Below are positions 6,479-9,057 of a stretch of DNA of 9,057 nt, piece by piece; positions within the stretch are counted from its first letter, which is position 1, and every line of letters begins with the position of its first letter. Made by a program: the position numbers and the translations under genes. Below the pieces are notes generated by a model, which was not told the DNA's origin, did no database searches, and saw nothing but the letters and a program-made list of their open reading frames with translations. Source of the DNA: Porphyrobacter sp. (GTDB lineage Bacteria > Pseudomonadota > Alphaproteobacteria > Sphingomonadales > Sphingomonadaceae); contig JAKFWB010000373.1 in assembly GCA_021732945.1 (NCBI GenBank), positions 1-9,057 of the forward strand. The letters run 5' to 3'.

Positions 6479-6496
6479 TCTGCATACCTATGCAGA
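6479..6496. promoter_or_regulatory. Operator-like perfect inverted repeat upstream of the aldolase gene
   Basis: TCTGCATA and TATGCAGA are perfect 8-bp half-sites with a 2-bp spacer, about 32 nt upstream of the aldolase start codon. The site is AT-richer than its surroundings. A symmetrical site of this size suits a dimeric repressor such as a LacI- or GntR-type sugar regulator, but the binder is unknown. Confidence 0.5.
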
Positions 6497-6509
6497 ACCT
6501 GTCACCGCG

Positions 6510-6538
6510 CCCTTAGCGAGCGCATGGAAATGCTGCAA
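6510..6538 (-). promoter_or_regulatory. Candidate promoter of the aldolase gene
   Basis: On the minus strand TTGCAG (6533-6538) and TAAGGG (6510-6515) are separated by 17 nt. Transcription would begin near 6503, placing the inverted repeat at 6479-6496 just downstream of the start, where a bound repressor would block polymerase. The -10 box is a poor match, so this is tentative. Confidence 0.25.
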
Positions 6539-6550
6539 CTGCACAAGGCA

Positions 6551-6572
6551 CGCGGCCGGGATTAGCGCCGCG
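6551..6572 (-). terminator. GC hairpin overlapping the thioesterase stop codon
   Basis: CGCGGC and GCCGCG pair around a 10-nt loop that contains the TAA stop of the thioesterase gene. It could end or attenuate the pgk transcript before the aldolase promoter. No T run follows. Confidence 0.25.
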
Positions 6573-7014
6573 CGAAACGCCGGACAATGCCGGTGAAGCT
6601 CAGCGCAGGCCCGCCGTCGCCGGTGATCAGCCCACGCACGAAGATAGTCTTGCCGCCGCCGCGCGTCACCTCGCCCCGCGCCTCAACCAGCGCGCCATCC
6701 TGCACTGCGCCAAGGAAATCGCCCGCGAGGTTCAACGTCACCGCATGGTCGCCGTTCAATTCGTCCGTAGCGATGGCAAACAGCGCGAAATCGGCGAAGG
6801 TCAGCAGGCAGCCGCCATGCATGAAGCCGCCGCCATTCATATGGCGCGGCTCGGCGCGGAAGGCGCTGGTGTAGGAGCCATCATCCTCACGCCGGTAGAA
6901 GAACGGGCCGGAGCGGGTTTCGAACGGATCGCCGTCCCAATAACGCCAGCCTGCAAATTCGCCGCTCTCTACAGTGGAGAGCAGACCGTAGTTGGTTTCC
7001 ACTGCTTCGCTCAT
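6562..7014 (-). CDS. PaaI-type hotdog-fold thioesterase
   Basis: A 150-aa single hotdog domain. The segment HMNGGGFMHGGCLLTFADFALF (split as HMNGGGFMHGG at 58-68 and CLLTFADFALF at 69-79) is the PaaI/4HBT2 pattern: Asn and the HGG turn lead into the long central helix bearing the conserved Asp75. ITGDGGPALSFTGIVRRF at the end is the usual last strand pair. Members hydrolyse acyl- or aryl-CoA thioesters in the cytoplasm; the acyl group is not predictable. An open frame extends upstream to 7260, but homology and the GGAAG ribosome site before ATG 7014 favour the shorter protein. Only 2 nt lie between the TGA of the preceding gene and this ATG, so translation is probably coupled and the gene belongs to the pgk transcript. 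Confidence 0.87.
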   Translation of the reverse strand: MSEAVETNYGLLSTVESGEFAGWRYWDGDPFETRSGPFFYRREDDGSYTSAFRAEPRHMNGGGFMHGGCLLTFADFALFAIATDELNGDHAVTLNLAGDFLGAVQDGALVEARGEVTRGGGKTIFVRGLITGDGGPALSFTGIVRRFARR

Positions 7015-7016
7015 GT

Positions 7017-7442
7017 TCACTTCCACAATTGCAGCTTGCCGACCGCAGCCGCAAAGCCATCGGCCTGTTCGAGGGGGGCGAGGCTCAGCTCGGCGAGTTT
7101 CCACCCGCCAATCGCGCCCTTGCGCCACAGGACGGACAACAGGAACGGGCCAGTCCATTCGCGGCCGCCCAATCGCAGTTCCAATTCGGCGCCTGCTACC
7201 ATCCACGCAGCTTTGCCGTGCTGGCGGGCATAGATTTCGCGCAAGGCGAACTTGGTGCAAGCAAAGCCACGTTCCAGCGCGCCGAGAAAGCTCGGCCGAT
7301 CAAGCAGTTGTGGCGGCAAGGTGCCAATCATGGCGGTGAAATCGCGGGACAACAGCTTCTTGGCTTCCTTGTTGTCGGCGGCCACCCACGCCCGCATGAA
7401 GCGCAATTGCAGCGCCTCGATCTCTCCGGCGACATCAGCCAT
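7017..7442 (-). CDS. NTF2-like/DUF4440-type small protein
   Basis: A 141-aa protein with no signal peptide or membrane segment. EIEALQLRFMRAWVAADNKEAKKLLSRDFTAMIG begins near residue 7 (long first helix, then the D-F strand), and IGGWKLAELSLAPL (111-124) gives the late strand. This arrangement is that of SnoaL/DUF4440-like NTF2 folds, small cone-shaped domains used as enzymes or binding proteins. The specific role is unknown. The start at 7442 follows the pgk stop with a single intervening base (TGA-G-ATG), and the in-frame extension to 7544 only reads through the pgk 3' end. It is thus the second cistron of a pgk-led transcript and is followed after 2 nt by the thioesterase gene. The family call is by pattern only. 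Confidence 0.75.
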   Translation of the reverse strand: MADVAGEIEALQLRFMRAWVAADNKEAKKLLSRDFTAMIGTLPPQLLDRPSFLGALERGFACTKFALREIYARQHGKAAWMVAGAELELRLGGREWTGPFLLSVLWRKGAIGGWKLAELSLAPLEQADGFAAAVGKLQLWK

Positions 7443-7443
7443 C

Positions 7444-8646
7444 TCAGCCTTCCAACGCAGCGACACCGGGCAGCACGCGGCCTTCCATCCATTCGAGGAA
7501 AGCGCCGCCAGCGGTTGAAACATAGGTGAAATCACCTGCCACACCCGCCTGCGCCAGCGCCGCGACCGTATCGCCGCCGCCCGCCACGCTGATGAGCGAT
7601 CCTTCGAGCGTCAGCGCCGCCGCCGTGCGGGCAAGCGCGACAGTCGCGGTATCAAATGGCTCGGTCTCGAACGCGCCCAGCGGGCCATTCCACACCAGCG
7701 TGCGGCAGGTCTTGAGCACATCGGCCAGCGCCTCGGTCGCTTGCGGGCCGAGGTCGAGGATCATCTCGTCGGCAGCGACTTCGTGGACGTTGCAGGTGCG
7801 CAAGCTTGCCGGGCTGGCGACGAATTCCTTGGCGACCACCACGTCGTAAGGCAGGTGAACGGTGCAGCCAACGCGCTCGGCCTCGTCCATGATGCGGGTG
7901 ACGGTGTCGGCGAGATCATGCTCGCACAGGCTCTTGCCCACGGCGACGCCGCGTGCGGCGAGGAAGGTGTTGGCCATGCCGCCGCCGATGATCAGATGCT
8001 GCACCTTGCCGACCAGATGTTCGAGCACGGCAAGCTTGGTCGAAACCTTGGCACCGCCCACGACGGCCGCCACCGGCTGCTGCGGCGTGCCAAGAGCGGC
8101 GTCCAAGGCCTTCAATTCGGCTTCCATTGATCGGCCCGCGTAGGCCGGAAGGAAATGCGCGAGGCCTTCGGTCGTCGCATGCGCGCGGTGCGCAGCACTG
8201 AAGGCGTCGTTGACATAGAGCGTGCCGTTGGCGGCGATTGCCTGCGCGAAATCGGGATCATTGGCCTCTTCACCCGGCCAGAAGCGGGTGTTGTCGAGCA
8301 GTCCGATATCGCCCGCGCGCAGGATGCCGATCGATTGCGCCACCACCGGCCCGGTGAGCTCGGGGATGAACATGATCTCCTCTCCCAGCACTTCCTCGAC
8401 ATCGCCCACCACCATGCTGGTCGAGAGCATCGAGGAGCGCTGCCCGCCCGGCCGCCCGAAATGCGCGAGCAAGAGCACCTTGGCCCCGCGCCCCGCAAGT
8501 TCGAGAATGGTGGGCCTGACAGCCTCAACCCGCGTCACATCAGTCGCCGAACCGTCCTTCATCGGCAGATTGAGATCGACGCGCACCAGCGCGACCTCGC
8601 CGGTCAGGTCGGCGGGCAGATCATCGAGGGTTTTGAAAGAACTCAC
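7444..8646 (-). CDS. pgk: Phosphoglycerate kinase
   Basis: A 400-aa cytoplasmic enzyme that transfers the acyl phosphate of 1,3-bisphosphoglycerate to ADP, making ATP in glycolysis (or the reverse in gluconeogenesis). Substrate-side motifs: VRVDLNLPM (21-29), HFGRP (62-66), RFW near 121 and DAFSAAHRAH (147-156). Nucleotide-side motifs: GGAKVSTK (197-204), WNGPLGAFE (319-327) and GGGDTVAA (356-363). Length is normal. The frame is open to an ATG at 8754, but its first 36 codons are translated repeat sequence. The GTG at 8646, with GGAG 7 nt upstream and the usual N-terminus (Met)SSFKTLDDL, is the supported start. Variants such as DLNLP for DFNVP and HFGRP for HLGRP seem lineage-specific. It follows gap after 138 nt and leads directly into the DUF4440-type gene. 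Confidence 0.97.
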   Translation of the reverse strand: MSSFKTLDDLPADLTGEVALVRVDLNLPMKDGSATDVTRVEAVRPTILELAGRGAKVLLLAHFGRPGGQRSSMLSTSMVVGDVEEVLGEEIMFIPELTGPVVAQSIGILRAGDIGLLDNTRFWPGEEANDPDFAQAIAANGTLYVNDAFSAAHRAHATTEGLAHFLPAYAGRSMEAELKALDAALGTPQQPVAAVVGGAKVSTKLAVLEHLVGKVQHLIIGGGMANTFLAARGVAVGKSLCEHDLADTVTRIMDEAERVGCTVHLPYDVVVAKEFVASPASLRTCNVHEVAADEMILDLGPQATEALADVLKTCRTLVWNGPLGAFETEPFDTATVALARTAAALTLEGSLISVAGGGDTVAALAQAGVAGDFTYVSTAGGAFLEWMEGRVLPGVAALEG

Positions 8647-8655
8647 ACCAAATCT

Positions 8656-8679
8656 CCGTTCGCCCTGAGCTTGTCGAAG
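8656..8679 (+). repeat. REP-like repeat B, copy 1
   Basis: The unit CCGTTCGCCCTGAGC then TTGTCGAAG lies directly upstream of the pgk ribosome site. This sequence type is, from memory, very common between genes in sphingomonads and gives spurious peptides such as LRQAQGERR when read as protein, as seen in the false N-terminal extension of pgk. It is unrelated to repeat A. Confidence 0.75.
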
Positions 8680-8744
8680 GGCTGTCCTTCTTTCCGGACC
8701 GTCGCTCAAGAAGAAAATCAGTGGTTGGCCTTTGGCCAGCTTCG

Positions 8745-8769
8745 CTTCCGACAAGCTCAGCGCGAACGG
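8745..8769 (-). repeat. REP-like repeat B, copy 2 (inverted)
   Basis: The unit CTTCCGACAAGC then TCAGCGCGAACGG is the reverse complement of copy 1 apart from one substitution and one extra base. It lies 15 nt after the gap stop codon. With copy 1 it could form a stem of about 24 bp enclosing 65 nt of the gap-pgk intercistronic RNA. Confidence 0.75.
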
Positions 8770-8779
8770 TTTGGGCGAA

Positions 8780-8793
8780 TTTCTCTAGAGAAA
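8780..8793. other. Perfect 14-bp palindrome across the gap stop codon
   Basis: TTTCTCTAGAGAAA is fully self-complementary and contains the TAG stop of gap at 8785-8787. It may be a protein-binding site, or only a by-product of the AAG-TTT-CTC-TAG coding end. Confidence 0.4.
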
Positions 8794-9057
8794 CTTCGCC
8801 ATCACCCCGGCGGTGTCGATCATGCGGTTGGAGAAGCCCCATTCATTGTCATACCAGCTGACCACGCGGGCAAGCTTGCCTTCCATTACGCTGGTTTCCA
8901 GCGAATCGACCGTAGAAGACGCCTGGTAGTGATTGAAATCGCTCGAAACCAGCGGCTCTTCGGTATAGTCGAGCACGCCCTTCATCGGCCCTTCAGCAGC
9001 AGCCTTCAGCGCGGCGTTGATCTCTTCGACGGTGGTGTCGCGCGACGGCGTGAACAC
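8785..9057 (-). CDS. gap: Glyceraldehyde-3-phosphate dehydrogenase, C-terminal part
   Basis: The last 90 residues of the catalytic domain; the gene enters from the right edge. [19 protein letters not shown], the segment [18 protein letters not shown] and the C-terminal signature [16 protein letters not shown] are those of phosphorylating GAPDH, a cytoplasmic tetramer that oxidises glyceraldehyde 3-phosphate with NAD(P)+ and phosphate to 1,3-bisphosphoglycerate, the substrate of the next gene's product. The active-site Cys and the Rossmann domain lie outside the window, so cofactor preference cannot be judged. The leftmost codon of this fragment (GTG) is an internal Val, not a start. gap-pgk order is common in bacteria. 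Confidence 0.96.
   Translation of the reverse strand: MFTPSRDTTVEEINAALKAAAEGPMKGVLDYTEEPLVSSDFNHYQASSTVDSLETSVMEGKLARVVSWYDNEWGFSNRMIDTAGVMAKFL

Larger units (their letters stand above)
8647..8784 (-). other. gap-pgk spacer filled by a REP-like inverted pair
   Basis: These 138 nt separate the gap stop from the pgk GTG. They hold two inverted copies of a short repeat near the two ends and, between them, a small hairpin TGGCC-TTT-GGCCA (8726-8738). No clear promoter was found, so gap and pgk may share a transcript interrupted by RNA hairpins. Confidence 0.55.

Noticed and set aside
5689..6516. 275-codon plus-strand open frame
   Set aside because: It is antisense to the well-supported class I aldolase with shadow-type composition (many Arg, His, Asp, Leu) and no motif.
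7015..7260. N-terminal extension of the thioesterase by 82 residues
   Set aside because: It overlaps the DUF4440-type coding region in another frame, and the extension has no hotdog-like content; the ATG at 7014 has a ribosome site.

Overview
The window is ordinary chromosomal DNA of a GC-rich alphaproteobacterium. The best fit is Sphingomonadales, probably an Erythrobacter/Porphyrobacter-type organism. This rests on the protein sequences (inositol monophosphatase, EF-P, PGK and class I aldolase all look sphingomonad-like), on the gene order, and on two kinds of short palindromic repeat typical of such genomes. The placement is inference from memory; no search was run. There is no sign of phage, plasmid, transposase, CRISPR or a defence island.

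Layout. Every gene but one lies on the minus strand, so the order of transcription runs from high to low coordinates. At 8785-9057 is the C-terminal end of gap (GAPDH), followed downstream by pgk, a small NTF2-like/DUF4440-type protein and a PaaI-type hotdog thioesterase. The last three are packed with 1-2 nt spacers and must be one transcript. A 114-nt spacer carrying a perfect 18-bp inverted repeat then leads to a class I fructose-bisphosphate aldolase and thiE. Three lower-glycolysis genes (gap, pgk, fda) therefore sit together with thiamine phosphate synthase. Next are a REP-like repeat pair (4755-4846) and the only plus-strand gene, a small secreted protein of unknown function (4258-4656). 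That gene is divergent from efp (3520-4083), which forms a pair with an inositol monophosphatase family gene (2678-3511). A tRNA-Leu(CAA) with its own likely promoter follows, then a 611-aa SLC13/DASS-type permease with central RCK_C domains, and finally the N-terminal part of an exported M20D-type amidohydrolase that runs off the left edge.

Functions together. The right half is central carbon metabolism (triose-phosphate/fructose-bisphosphate interconversion, ATP-forming PGK) plus a cofactor gene. The middle is translation (efp, tRNA-Leu) and phosphomonoester metabolism. The left is transport and periplasmic hydrolysis.

I do not see a new multi-gene system. The observations most worth checking are non-coding: two unrelated inverted pairs of short repeats (one between gap and pgk), an operator-like palindrome before the aldolase, a palindrome across the gap stop codon, and the tight attachment of two small uncharacterised genes to pgk. 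No gene-free stretch exceeds 300 bases; the longest are 329-514 and 4657-4873, both described below.
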